A stretch of DNA of 38,575 bases from an uncultured Ellagibacter sp. (GTDB lineage: Bacteria > Actinomycetota > Coriobacteriia > Coriobacteriales > Eggerthellaceae): the NCBI GenBank assembly GCA_934661105.1, contig CAKUIV010000004.1, forward strand, positions 1 to 38,575. Reading direction: 5' to 3'. This document shows, piece after piece, positions 26,437 to 35,900 of the stretch. The notes beneath the pieces were generated by a model. The model was not told the origin of the DNA and made no database searches. It was given only the letters and a program-made list of their open reading frames with translations. Position 1 is the stretch's first letter, and the number at the start of each line of letters is the position of its first letter. A program made the translations under genes and the position numbers.

Positions 26437-26479
26437 CTTCAAGATTTGAAGACGTTCATGAAATATTGAGCCGCTCAAT
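26437..26479. promoter_or_regulatory. Two palindromes, candidate HxlR operators
   Basis: CTTCAAGATTTGAAG (26437-26451, 6-bp arms) and ATTGAGCCGCTCAAT (26465-26479, perfect 7-bp arms) are centred 28 bp apart in the divergent region between the ABM-like gene and the HxlR regulator. Confidence 0.6.
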
Positions 26480-26590
26480 CTTTTGTGAGTAACTTGTTTC
26501 AAGACGGGCGACTTGATTACGCTGAACTTATTCGCAATGGGGTGTGCGTTGCGCACCGGTGGTTTGCGTTGAAGAGGAGGAAAGGACGCT

Positions 26591-26971
26591 ATGCCGCGAA
26601 AGAGGAAGACGGAGAAGGACATTCGCTGTCCGCTCGAATACGGGCTCGACGTGTTCGGCGGCAAATGGAAGTCGCGCATCCTGTGCGTGCTGTCGGACGG
26701 CCCGCTTCGCTATGGCGTTATCCGCAGTGAGATGAGCAACGTGACCGATGCCGCGTTGTCGGGTGCGCTTAAGGACCTCGTCGAAAACGGGCTGATTCAG
26801 CGTATTCAATACGAGGAGATTCCGCCGCGCGTTGAATACGCGCTCACGCCGAAGGGCGTGTCGGTGATTCCCGTTTTGCAGCATATCTGCCAGTGGTCAG
26901 GGCTTTTCTACAAGGAAGACGTCGATGCGCTGCAACTGCCGCGCTGCGAGCGCTGCGATTTCAAGAGCTGA
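26591..26971 (+). CDS. HxlR-family transcriptional regulator
   Basis: A winged-helix regulator of 126 residues. IRCPLEYGLDVFGGKWKSRI is the HxlR N-terminal signature with its conserved Cys, followed by the HTH region LRYGVIRSEMSNVTDAALSG and the wing IPPRVEYALTPKG. HxlR/YodB proteins often sense electrophiles or oxidants through that Cys. A C-terminal CERC adds a second thiol pair. The ATG at 26591 follows GAAAGGA. Divergent placement from a redox gene set fits a local stress regulator. Confidence 0.9.
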   Translation: MPRKRKTEKDIRCPLEYGLDVFGGKWKSRILCVLSDGPLRYGVIRSEMSNVTDAALSGALKDLVENGLIQRIQYEEIPPRVEYALTPKGVSVIPVLQHICQWSGLFYKEDVDALQLPRCERCDFKS

Positions 26972-27008
26972 TAGGCTCCCGAAGGCTTTGCAACTTTCGA
27001 TTTGCGAC

Positions 27009-27168
27009 TTCGTGGACATTTTCGCGCGATTTGCGAGCGGCGAGAATCTTTTGGAGGCTGCTCGCAAAACCCGACCTGGTGTTTTGCGAGCTGGAAGGCG
27101 AGCAGTGGGTTCTTCGGAGCTGCCCAGTTCATTTTGCGGCTCGCAAATCGCGTAAAAATGTCCACGAA
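27009..27168. repeat. Long palindrome C, MITE/REP-like
   Basis: Outer arms of 30 bp (27009-27038 and 27139-27168) match at 28 positions. The inner hairpin GCTCGCAAAAC (27060-27070) / GTTTTGCGAGC (27081-27091) is perfect. The outer arm agrees with element B at 24 of 27 positions and both hold CAAAACCCGACCTGG. It lies between the convergent HxlR and macrodomain genes. Confidence 0.75.
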
Positions 27169-27238
27169 ATCCTAAAAAACGGGCAGCCGATCGTGCGCCG
27201 TTGAGCATGCGCAAATAGATGCGGCCGGGGATGGGAGC

Positions 27239-28039
27239 CTACCCCAAGATGTCGCGATAAATACGCTCGTCTTCGTCGAGATAGACGTTGAAGACGACGT
27301 GCATGCCGGCTTCGGGGTTCTCGCGAAGCCAGGTTCGCACTGCATCGACGGCGATCGGCACCGCTTCTTCTTGCGGGAATCCGAACACACCGGTGGAGAT
27401 GCAGCAGAAGGCGATGGACTTGCAGCGTCGCTCGGCCGCGGCATCCAGGCAGTTCTTGTAACAGGCGGCGAGCAGGCGTTTGTGCTGCTCGGTCGGCTTC
27501 CCGTTCTCGACGATGGGGCCGACGGTGTGGATGACCAGGCTCGACGGCAGGTTGTAGGCATTTGTTACCTTGGCCTGCCCGGTGGGTTCTTCATGCCCTT
27601 GCGCCTTCATGATCGCGGCGCATTCGAGGCGCAGCTGCACGCCTGCAAACGTGTGGATGGCATTGTCGATGCAGTGGTGCCCGGGGACCCAGCAGCCCAA
27701 AAGCTGCGAGTTCGCCGCGTTCACGATGGCGTCGGCTGCGAGTGTGGTGATGTCGCCTTTCCACACGGCGATGTTCGGGTCGCCCTCGCAGGGTGGGATG
27801 AGCCCGGCGTAGGTGATGCCCTCTTCCGAGATGATGGCGTGGAGCAGCTTGTCCTGCTTCGCGAGGAACTCGGCGCTTGCGGGGATGGGCAGGCGCGTGT
27901 TGCACAGCGCGCGGAACAGCTCCCATGCCTCGCCGAACGTGCCGGGAACGGCGCAGGTAGCAAGCTCGTCGTGGGTGTCTTTGCGCTCGTCTTGCAGCGT
28001 GGTTATCAGAAATCGCAGGTCGTCTTCGATCGTTGCCAT
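27239..28039 (-). CDS. Zinc-type macrodomain ADP-ribosylhydrolase
   Basis: A protein of 266 residues that likely removes ADP-ribose from proteins. The macrodomain core contains DITTLAADAIVNAANSQLLG, and the following segment GCWVPGHHCIDNAIHTFAG has C116, H121/H122 and C123 in the pattern of zinc-containing macrodomains. IHTVGPIVENG and CISTGVFGFPQEEA are the remaining ADP-ribose loop motifs. The ~85-residue N-terminal extension is usual for this type. The ATG at 28039 follows AAAGGAG. Zn-macrodomains are often beside sirtuin ADP-ribosyltransferases; none is visible here. Confidence 0.9.
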   Translation of the reverse strand: MATIEDDLRFLITTLQDERKDTHDELATCAVPGTFGEAWELFRALCNTRLPIPASAEFLAKQDKLLHAIISEEGITYAGLIPPCEGDPNIAVWKGDITTLAADAIVNAANSQLLGCWVPGHHCIDNAIHTFAGVQLRLECAAIMKAQGHEEPTGQAKVTNAYNLPSSLVIHTVGPIVENGKPTEQHKRLLAACYKNCLDAAAERRCKSIAFCCISTGVFGFPQEEAVPIAVDAVRTWLRENPEAGMHVVFNVYLDEDERIYRDILG

Positions 28040-28148
28040 GTTCGCTCCTTTTCGTTTTGCCCCAAAGCCTAGCATAGATGCGGGGAAGCGACGCCGAACG
28101 CGCTGGCGCAGGGGGCGATTCCGCTATTCTTCGGTCGCTCAATTCGAT

Positions 28149-28177
28149 TTGAGCGCGACGAGCTCCTCGCATAATGT
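28149..28177 (+). promoter_or_regulatory. Promoter of the methyltransferase cluster
   Basis: TTGAGC (28149-28154), a 17-bp spacer and TAATGT (28172-28177) precede the first methyltransferase by about 65 bp. Confidence 0.6.
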
Positions 28178-28241
28178 TAGACTTGAGCTAGTATTGACGC
28201 CGAGCCAAAAGGCGCCATCTCTTCGAACAAGGAGCATTCCT

Positions 28242-29345
28242 ATGGACTACCAGGCGTATTACCGCAAAGTGACCGACGGAAACTACCAGGCGTACTACGA
28301 CGCGATCGCTGCCGCCGAGCCGCGCGATCCTCTCGCGACGGCGCGCACGCGCGATGCGGAGGGCACCATTCCCGGTCAGGCACGCGAGCGTATGTTCAAC
28401 ATCGCCGGCGAGATCCAGAACACCGCGCGCGAGTACGGCGTGCCGCTGCCGCCGGTGCTCGAAGGGTGCACGGTGGTCGACCTGTGCTGCGGATCGGGCC
28501 GCGATACCTACCTGGCGGCGCAGCTTGTAGGCCCCACCGGCAAGGTCATCGGCGTCGAGCCGAACGCCGAGCGCATGTACATCGGCGAGAAGTACCTCGC
28601 GAAGGAGATGAAGCAGTTCGGCTACGACGAGTCGAACGTGGAGTTCCATCAGGGCTGCCCTGAGGATTTGTCGTTCATTCCCGACGATTCGGTCGACGTC
28701 GTCATCTCCAACTGCACCTTCAACTTGTCGCCCGACAAGGCGCAGTACGTGCGCGAGGTGCAGCGCATTCTGCGCGAGGGCGGCGAGTGGTACTTCACCG
28801 ACGTGTTCGCCAATCGCCGTATGGAAACCGAAGTCTCCGACGACATCGACAAGGTCGCCCTTCGCCTGGGCGGCGCCATGTACATCAACGACTTCCGCCG
28901 TGTGGTTCAGCAGCTCGGCTTCAACGATCCGCGCTTCCTCATCACCAACAAGGCGCCTTTGAGCGACAAGGAAGCGGAGCTCTTCCCGGGTACCGCTTTT
29001 GCGACGATCACGAGCCGTTTGGTGAACACTCCCTATACGTCCGACGTGTGCGAGGACTACGGAGAGTTCGTTACCTACAAGGGCGGGCTTCCCGATTACC
29101 CCGACTATTTCCTGTTCGATAAGGACATCAAGTTCCCCGTGGGCAAAGAATGCCATGTGTGCAACAACGTGACGAGCCTGGTCATCCCCGAGTTCGGCGG
29201 GCGTTACGCGTCGGTGTTCGACTATAAGGGCAGCCGCGACCATCATGTGGGCGACACCCACGGCGACCATATCATCAAGGTTGCCCCCGATTTCGACGGC
29301 GTCGTCGACGAAGACGACCAGCCTGTGCGCGTTTCCTGCTGCTAG
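28242..29345 (+). CDS. ArsM-like SAM methyltransferase
   Basis: A class I methyltransferase of 367 residues. The SAM-binding motif is VVDLCCGSGRD (near residues 75-85), with IGVEPNAERM as the acidic loop and GGEWYFTDVFANRR further on, all as in arsenite methyltransferases. Unlike the fused protein at 30702 it lacks an N-terminal CCC. It has an extra C-terminal domain (about residue 210 on, with CHVCNN and a His-rich DHHVGDTHGDH) and ends in SCC. The extra domain is paralogous to the middle of the 30702 protein (compare MYINDFRRV with LYIDDFRRM). The ATG at 28242 follows AAGGAGC. Metalloid or thiol methylation is an inference. Confidence 0.8.
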   Translation: MDYQAYYRKVTDGNYQAYYDAIAAAEPRDPLATARTRDAEGTIPGQARERMFNIAGEIQNTAREYGVPLPPVLEGCTVVDLCCGSGRDTYLAAQLVGPTGKVIGVEPNAERMYIGEKYLAKEMKQFGYDESNVEFHQGCPEDLSFIPDDSVDVVISNCTFNLSPDKAQYVREVQRILREGGEWYFTDVFANRRMETEVSDDIDKVALRLGGAMYINDFRRVVQQLGFNDPRFLITNKAPLSDKEAELFPGTAFATITSRLVNTPYTSDVCEDYGEFVTYKGGLPDYPDYFLFDKDIKFPVGKECHVCNNVTSLVIPEFGGRYASVFDYKGSRDHHVGDTHGDHIIKVAPDFDGVVDEDDQPVRVSCC

Positions 29346-29371
29346 CGCTGGTAGAATAACTGCAACTGTGC

Positions 29372-29399
29372 GGGGCCGCGGGCAAGAGCGGCCCCTTTT
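29372..29399 (+). terminator. Intrinsic terminator after the first methyltransferase
   Basis: GGGGCCGC (29372-29379) pairs with GCGGCCCC (29388-29395), followed by TTTT. The GTPase gene begins 19 nt later without a visible new promoter, so partial read-through is likely. Confidence 0.7.
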
Positions 29400-29417
29400 C
29401 GCGAAAAGGAGAATCAC

Positions 29418-30506
29418 GTGGACAAGATCCGCTTTATGGTTATGAGCGGCTTTCTGGGCGCTGGCAAGACCACGACTATGATCGCGCTTGCGGAATACAT
29501 GGACCGCAACATTGGCAAGACCGCCATCATCGCGAACGATCTGGGCGCGAACCTGGTCGACACGAGCCTGACCCAGACGTCTGGCTGCACGGTGGCCGAA
29601 ATCGGCAACGACTGCATCTGCTATCAGATGGACAACACTACCGACCAGATCCGCCGTTTGCGCGACAAGGAAGGCGCGACGTTCGTCATGAGCGACATTC
29701 CCGGTTGCGGCGTCGGCGCGCTCGACCATGTGTACCACACGCTGCACGACAACAACGCCGATGAGTTCATCCTCTCGCCGTTCACCGTGCTCGTCGACCC
29801 AGAGCGCCTGCGCATGATCATGCCCGAGCACGCGGATATCAACCTGCCCGAAGAGCTCGTTTATCTGCTGAAACTGCAGCTCGAGGAAGCCGACCTCATC
29901 GTGCTCAACAAGATCGACCTGCTCGACGACGAGACGATCGATCGCTACATGGGCTTTCTGCACGAGGCATGCCCCGACATTCCCGCGATGAAGATTTCGG
30001 CGCGCGACAAGACAGGCATCCCCGAGCTTGCCGAGTACCTCACCACGCACGAAACCGAGCTCAAGAACTTCTCGGTGCGCAACAATCAGGAGTTCGCCGA
30101 TGCCGAGGCGAAGCTTACCTGGTACAATCGCCGCCTGTATCTGAAGACGAAGGACGGAAGCAAGGTGGATTGCAACGCCGTCGTCGACGATTTGATCGAA
30201 GGCATCCGCATGGGGCTTATCGAGAAGAAGCGCAACGTGCCGCATCTGAAGACGTTCGCCACCTCGGGCAACGGCGATTTCTGCAAGGCGTCGCTCATCG
30301 GCGTGGACTACGACACCGAGTACGCGCAGCAGTTCCTGCGCGATCACAAGAACATGCGCATGATCATCAACGCGCGCGCCGTGTGCGAATCGCGCCCGCT
30401 TGCCCGCATCATGGACGACGCGCTCGACGAGGTGTGCGACAAGTACGATTTGGACTGCCAGGTGTTCTTCACCGAATGCTTCGGCATGGCTGACGAGGGC
30501 AGATAA
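29418..30506 (+). CDS. CobW-like G3E family GTPase
   Basis: A GTPase of 362 residues. The P-loop is GFLGAGKTT (near 11-19) and the guanine-specificity motif is VLNKIDLLDD. The switch region IPGCGVGALDH lies between. Where CobW/COG0523 metal chaperones have CxCC, this one has GNDCICYQMDN, so the metal site is changed. G3E GTPases deliver metals or organometallic cofactors to partner enzymes. Its place between a methyltransferase and a radical SAM fusion suggests it serves that pathway. The start is a GTG at 29418 after AAAGGAG. Confidence 0.82.
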   Translation: MDKIRFMVMSGFLGAGKTTTMIALAEYMDRNIGKTAIIANDLGANLVDTSLTQTSGCTVAEIGNDCICYQMDNTTDQIRRLRDKEGATFVMSDIPGCGVGALDHVYHTLHDNNADEFILSPFTVLVDPERLRMIMPEHADINLPEELVYLLKLQLEEADLIVLNKIDLLDDETIDRYMGFLHEACPDIPAMKISARDKTGIPELAEYLTTHETELKNFSVRNNQEFADAEAKLTWYNRRLYLKTKDGSKVDCNAVVDDLIEGIRMGLIEKKRNVPHLKTFATSGNGDFCKASLIGVDYDTEYAQQFLRDHKNMRMIINARAVCESRPLARIMDDALDEVCDKYDLDCQVFFTECFGMADEGR

Positions 30507-30521
30507 TCCATCCCAGGTTGC

Positions 30522-30632
30522 GCGAGAGTGTCGGCACTGTTCAGTCGCTCGGCAGTCCTGCTCGCGCGAACAGCCCACTGGGCTGTTCGGCTCGTGCGGA
30601 ACTCGCTTTGTGAACACCGCCGACACTCTCGC
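30522..30632. repeat. Long palindrome D with inner hairpin
   Basis: Outer arms of 22 bp (30522-30543 and 30611-30632) match at 20 positions, with GCGAGAGTGTCGGC perfect. The inner hairpin CGAACAGCCC (30567-30576) / GGGCTGTTCG (30580-30589) has nearly the same centre (30578 against 30577). It shares architecture with elements A-C but not obvious sequence. It sits between the GTPase and fusion genes and could stop transcription or stabilise a 3' end. Confidence 0.65.
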
Positions 30633-30701
30633 TTGGGGCGTGGCTTATCGCTCTATAAAGAGTGAATTCTACCTGCGAGTTTGCGGTTCTAGAGGGGTTA
30701 T

Positions 30702-32747
30702 ATGACAGACGAGAAGACAGACATTCGCGCTCAGGTGCGCGAGTACTATGGCAAGACGCTTGGCGGGTCCGATGACCTGAAGACCAATGCGTGTTGCTGC
30801 TCGACGGAGCGTCCGCCGAAGTACGTGCTCGACGTGATGCCCGATATCGCCGACGAGATCGTCGAGCGATTCTATGGGTGCGGATCTCCCATCCCGCCGG
30901 CGCTCGAGGGCGCGACGGTGGTCGATTTGGGCTGCGGCACGGGACGCGACGTGTACGTGCTCTCGAAGCTTGTCGGCCCGACCGGACGCGTCATCGGTGT
31001 CGACATGACGCCCGAACAGCTTGCCGTCGCCGAAAGGCACCAAGACGAACAGGCGGCGAAGTTCGGCTTCGAGCAGTCGAACGTGGAGTTCAAAGCGGGC
31101 TACATCGAGGATTTGGAAGCGCTCGGCATCGAAGACGGCACGGTCGATCTGGTCGTGTCGAACTGCGTCATCAACCTCACGCCGTTCAAGGATCAGGTGT
31201 TTTCCGAGATCTATCGTGTGCTGAAGCCTGGCGGTGAGCTGTACTTCTCCGACGTGTTCTGCGATCGCCGTATGTCCGACGAGCTGCGCGCCGATCCGGT
31301 GCTGCGCGGCGAATGCCTGGGCGGCGCGCTCTACATCGACGATTTCCGCCGCATGATGGCGAAGCATGGCTGGGCAAGCTATGTTTTCACCGTGGTTGAC
31401 GATATCCACGTGTCCGATCTTGCTCTCGAAACGAAGCTCGGCTTCACGTCGTTCACGTCCCGTACGGTGCGCGCTATCAAGGCCGACGGGCTCGAGGATG
31501 CTGAGGAGGATTACGGCCAGGTGGCGCGTTACGAGGGCGGTATGCCCGAAATGCCGCGCTACTTCGACTTCACCGACGAGTTGCGTTTCATTAAGGGGCG
31601 CGACTATGCGGTGAGCGGCAACATGGCGTGCATGCTCGAACAGTCGCGCTATGGCAGGTACTTCCGGGTCACGCCGCGCGGCGCGCATCGCGGGGCGTTC
31701 GACCTTGCGCGTGCTCAGCAGGCATTGGAGCTTCGCCGCGGCAAGCAGAAGGTCGACCTTGCGTACCTTGACGCTGCATGCGAACGCGCCGGCGTTCCCT
31801 CGTTCTACGATCGTGTGAACATGCCCGATATCCTGCAAACCAACGAGCGCCAGTCGGTCCTGCAGGTGAACGTCACGTATGCCTGCAACCTCGCGTGCCG
31901 CCACTGCTACCTGGAATGCGGCCCCAAAAACACGCAGGCCATGTCGCGCGAGACGATGGAGCAGGTGCTCGCCGCGTTCGTTGCGGGCGGCTACAAGACG
32001 CTTGACGTCACGGGTGGGTCTCCCGAGATGCACCCCGATTGCGAGTGGTTCTTGCGCGAGGGGGCGAAGGTTGCCGACAAGGTGATCGTTCGCACGAACC
32101 TGACGCTCGAGAGCAAGCCCGAATACGAGCATTTCTTGAACGTGTTCGCTGAGGTGGGCGCCGATGTGTGCGTGTCGTTGCCGTATTTCGACGCGGAAAA
32201 CGCCGATGCACAACGTGGCCGCGGCGTGTTCGAGCATGCGGTGGCGAATATCCGCAAGCTCAACGAGCTGGGCTACGGACGTGAGGGCGGGCCGGAGCTT
32301 GAAATCGTGTACAACGTGGCGGGTCCGTTCCTGCCACCGCCGCAAGAGCTTTTGGCCGACGCATATCGCGTGAAGCTGACCGAGCAGCAGGGCATCGATT
32401 TCAACGAGCTCTACGCGTTCAACAACTTCCCGCTGGGGCGCTTCGCGATGGACTTGGCCGATGCGGGGCTTACCGAGGATTACTTGAAGCTTCTGCACGA
32501 CAACTTCAATGCGTTCGCGGTGGGGAAGATTATGTGCCGCGATCAGGTGAACGTCGACTACGACGGTCGTCTGTACGACTGCGAATGCAACCATGTGCTC
32601 GAAATGCCCATCCAGATCGATGGGCGCGATGCAACGGTGGCCGACATCGTGGACAAGCCTTTGCCGCCGCGAGAGGTGCGCACGAACCCGGTGTGCTACA
32701 GCTGCGCCGCCGGTGCCGGCTCGAGCTGCGGAGGGTCGCTTATCTAG
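30702..32747 (+). CDS. ArsM-like methyltransferase / ArsS-like radical SAM fusion
   Basis: A fusion of 681 residues. Residues 1-340 are an ArsM-like methyltransferase: C31-C32-C33, SAM motif VVDLGCGTGRD, acidic loop IGVDMTPEQ and GGELYFSDVFCDRR. Residues ~350-681 are a radical SAM enzyme with C395, C399 and C402 (CNLACRHC) for the [4Fe-4S] cluster, LDVTGGSPEMHPDCEWFLRE, and a tail of Cys residues ending CYSCAAGAGSSCGGSLI, the hallmark of ArsS-type arsenosugar proteins. These are usually separate neighbouring genes; fusion suggests direct hand-over of a methylated metalloid intermediate. The ATG at 30702 follows AGAGGGG. TATAAA at 30654 may be its own -10. The product (arsenosugar or an analogue) is inferred. 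Confidence 0.88.
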   Translation: MTDEKTDIRAQVREYYGKTLGGSDDLKTNACCCSTERPPKYVLDVMPDIADEIVERFYGCGSPIPPALEGATVVDLGCGTGRDVYVLSKLVGPTGRVIGVDMTPEQLAVAERHQDEQAAKFGFEQSNVEFKAGYIEDLEALGIEDGTVDLVVSNCVINLTPFKDQVFSEIYRVLKPGGELYFSDVFCDRRMSDELRADPVLRGECLGGALYIDDFRRMMAKHGWASYVFTVVDDIHVSDLALETKLGFTSFTSRTVRAIKADGLEDAEEDYGQVARYEGGMPEMPRYFDFTDELRFIKGRDYAVSGNMACMLEQSRYGRYFRVTPRGAHRGAFDLARAQQALELRRGKQKVDLAYLDAACERAGVPSFYDRVNMPDILQTNERQSVLQVNVTYACNLACRHCYLECGPKNTQAMSRETMEQVLAAFVAGGYKTLDVTGGSPEMHPDCEWFLREGAKVADKVIVRTNLTLESKPEYEHFLNVFAEVGADVCVSLPYFDAENADAQRGRGVFEHAVANIRKLNELGYGREGGPELEIVYNVAGPFLPPPQELLADAYRVKLTEQQGIDFNELYAFNNFPLGRFAMDLADAGLTEDYLKLLHDNFNAFAVGKIMCRDQVNVDYDGRLYDCECNHVLEMPIQIDGRDATVADIVDKPLPPREVRTNPVCYSCAAGAGSSCGGSLI

Positions 32748-32775
32748 AACGATGTGCGCGAGTCGTATCTGCTCG

Positions 32776-32901
32776 CTAACTTATTAGCTCGGAGCAATAG
32801 CAAGCTCTCGTGAAATACCGTAAGATGAAGAAAGCCCCAGTACATGGGGCTTTCGGCAAGTCAGATTGCCACCTACGTGGCGCCTGCAAGCAGGCATTTT
32901 T
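32776..32901 (+). ncRNA. Putative tracrRNA of the type II-A CRISPR system
   Basis: The region directly upstream of cas9 has the form of a tracrRNA read in the same direction. A candidate anti-repeat (about 32780-32808, with CTCGGAGCAATAGCAAGCTC) comes first. Stem-loops follow: AAAGCCCC (32831-32838) / GGGGCTTT (32846-32853), GGCAA/TTGCC (32855-32870) and GCCAC/GTGGC (32868-32881). The terminator GCCTGC-AA-GCAGGC (32882-32895) ends in ATTTTT. The repeat it should pair with is not in the window, so the 5' end is approximate and the opposite strand cannot be fully ruled out. Confidence 0.7.
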
Positions 32902-32988
32902 GGCAAAGCCGTATTTTGACTCGCAGTGTCGATCCGACTGGCAATCGGAGACGACGTCACTGTACCACAAACCGAAAGGGTGGTTGGC

Positions 32989-35900
32989 GTGAACTTGCGG
33001 AATTTCAAGGGCGACTACAGCGTCGGACTCGATATGGGAACCGGCTCCGTTGGCTGGGCGGTGACGGATGAAGATGGCCAGCTGCTCCATTTCAAGAAGC
33101 AGCCGACGTGGGGAAGCCGCCTGTTCGACAGCGCTCAAACGGCCGCTGAGGCTCGAACTCCACGAGGGCAGCGCAGGCGTTACGTGCGCCGTCGTTGGCG
33201 TCTCGATTTGCTGCAAAGTTTGTTGCAAGAAGAAATCGAGCGCGTCGACTCCGATTTCTTTCTGCGCTTACGTCAATCGCGTCTGGTGAAAGACGATTCG
33301 AATAAAACCACCTCGAACTACCGCTGGCCGCTGTTCAACGACAGCGACTTCACCGAGGTTGATTACTATAATAAGTTTCCTACCATTTATCATCTGCGGA
33401 AATGGCTTATGGAAACCGACGAAAAGGCGGACATTCGCCTCGTCTACCTGGCGCTTCACAATATCGTGAAGCATCGTGGCAACTTCTTGCGCGAGGATCA
33501 GAAAAACCCTTCCTCGAAGAATGCCAACCCCGATAAGGCTGTCGAAGAGCTTTGCCGTGCTCTCAAGGAATGGACTGAAGGTCAAGAGGGCGAATGCGGC
33601 ACGCTAAACGGAAACGAAATCGTCGCTGCGCTCACGGCGAAGGGAATGCGGCCGTCGGAACGTGCGGCGGAACTTGTGGATTTGCTCCCTGTTTCGTTTG
33701 GGGATGGCGACAAAACGGCCGATAAAAAGCTTAAAAAAGCGCTCGCCAACGCCATGGTCGGCTTGAAAGTCGAGTTCAAGGATGTGTTCGGCGACTTCGC
33801 TTCCGAGGGAACGAAGATCTCGCTTACGGATGACGAGGCGCCCGAGGCGCTTTTGGAGGCGTGCCCCGATGAGGGCAAAGAGCTTTTCGAGGCGCTTCAA
33901 AAGGTGCACTCGGCCTATGTTCTTCAGGGGTTGTTGTCGTATGCTCCGGGCGAGAGCATCTCGGCGAACATGATTGCGAAGTACGATCAGTATGCTCGCG
34001 ATTTGAAAACGCTGAAGGCGTTGGTTCGCGAATGCCGCCCCGATTCGTATGACGAATTTTTCCGTGGGGCGCTTTACGAGGACGGAAGCGGCTACGACAT
34101 GTTCGCTTCCAAGGGATACACGCGCTATAACCTCGGGAAGATTTCCTACGACGACTTCGCCAAGGAAGTGAAGAAGCTTTTCGCTGGCACGAACGCCGAG
34201 AGCGACGAGCGCTACGATGCCATGATGGATGCCTTCGACGATCAGCGCTTTCTGCGCCGTCTGAAAACGAGCGATAACGGAAGCATCTGCTATCAGCTGC
34301 ACCTGGAGGAAATGGAAGCGATCGTCGACAACCAGGGCCGCTTCTATCCGTCGCTTGCTGCTGAAAAGGAAAAGCTTCTGTCGCTGGTGAAGTTCCGCAT
34401 TCCGTACTACGTGGGGCCGCTGACGCAACGTAATGCACGTCTCGATGCGCATGATAAGCCGCGTTTTGCCTGGTCAGAGCGCAAGCCGGGAACCGAAGGC
34501 ATTGCGATCACGCCATGGAACTGGGAAAGTGTCATCGACAAAAGCCTGAGCGCCGAGAAATTCATCACGCGCATGACGGGTGTGTGCACGTATCTGCAGG
34601 GTGAGGACGTGCTGCCGAAATGCTCGCTTCTCTACGAGGAGTTCTGCGTGTTGAACGAGCTGAACGGCATGCGTTGGACATCCGACGGCGACGACGAGCG
34701 GCGTTTCGACGCCGAGCAGCGTGCGGGGATGATGCGCGATCTGTTCCGCAAGACGCGCACCGTTTCGAACAAGAAGATCGCCGATTGGCTTGTGCAAAAC
34801 GGCTATGCACATTCGCCGAAGGTTTCGGGCGGGCAAAACGAAACGGGACTGGAATCGAAGCTGAGCTCGTATATCTTCTTTGCGAAGGACGTGTTCGGCA
34901 CAGGTGAAGTTGCCGATGCGGACGTGCCGATGGTGGAAGAAATCATCCAGTGGAACACGCTGTTTGAAGACCGTTCGATCCTGAAGGAAAAGCTGCAGGA
35001 AAAGTACGGCGATGCGGGCGAAGGCCGCTTGAATGCCGAGCAAATCAAGAAGATCTGCAAGAAACGCTTTGCCGGGTGGGGCCGTTTGTCGGAGCGGTTC
35101 CTTACGGGGCTTAAGGTCGACACGCAGCTGGGTGAGAAATCCATCATGGATGTGCTGCGCGAGGGGGACCCGAACGCCGATGCCCGCCGTGGGCGCACGA
35201 TGGTCCTCATGGAAGTGCTGCATGACGATGACCTGGGTTTCCAGGAGAAGATCGACGCGTTCAATCGCGCGTATTTCGCTGAGGCGGGAAGCGCTTTGGG
35301 CGTGAACGACCTTCCCGGGTCGCCCGCGATTCGCCGTAGCTTGAACCAGGCTATTCGCATCGTCGACGAGATCGCGCACATTGCCGGGCATGCGCCGGCG
35401 AACGTGTTCGTCGAGGTCACGCGCGACGACGAGATGGGTAAGAAGGGTCGCCGCACCTCGCGTCGCTACGATCAGCTGAAAGAAGCGCTCGCTGCTTTCA
35501 AGAAGGACGACCCGCAAATCTGGAAGGAAATCCAGGCGACGAACCCGGCCGACCTCGACGAGCGCCTCACCTTGTATTTCATGCAGCGCGGTAAGTGCCT
35601 GTATTCGGGCAGGCCGATCAACATTGATCAGCTTTCGAATGCGGGGCTTTACGAAGTCGACCACATCATTCCGCGTGCTTACATCAAAGATGACAGCCTC
35701 GAGAACAAGGCGCTCGTGCTTCGCGAATGCAACCAGCGCAAGACGGACTCGCTTCTGCTCGACGAGGGCATTCGCCGCAATATGGCCGGCTATTGGCGCA
35801 GCTTGCACGATGCGAAGCTCATCGGCGACAAGAAATTCAATAACCTCATGCGCTCGAGCATCGGGGAAAACGCCATGCGTGGGTTCATCGCGCGCCAGTT

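Noticed and set aside
28188..30626. Very long minus-strand open frame (812 codons), and similar ones at 30669-32594 and 34474-36330
   Set aside because: They are mirror frames of high-GC genes with strong codon bias; the plus strand carries clear methyltransferase, GTPase, radical SAM and Cas9 motifs.
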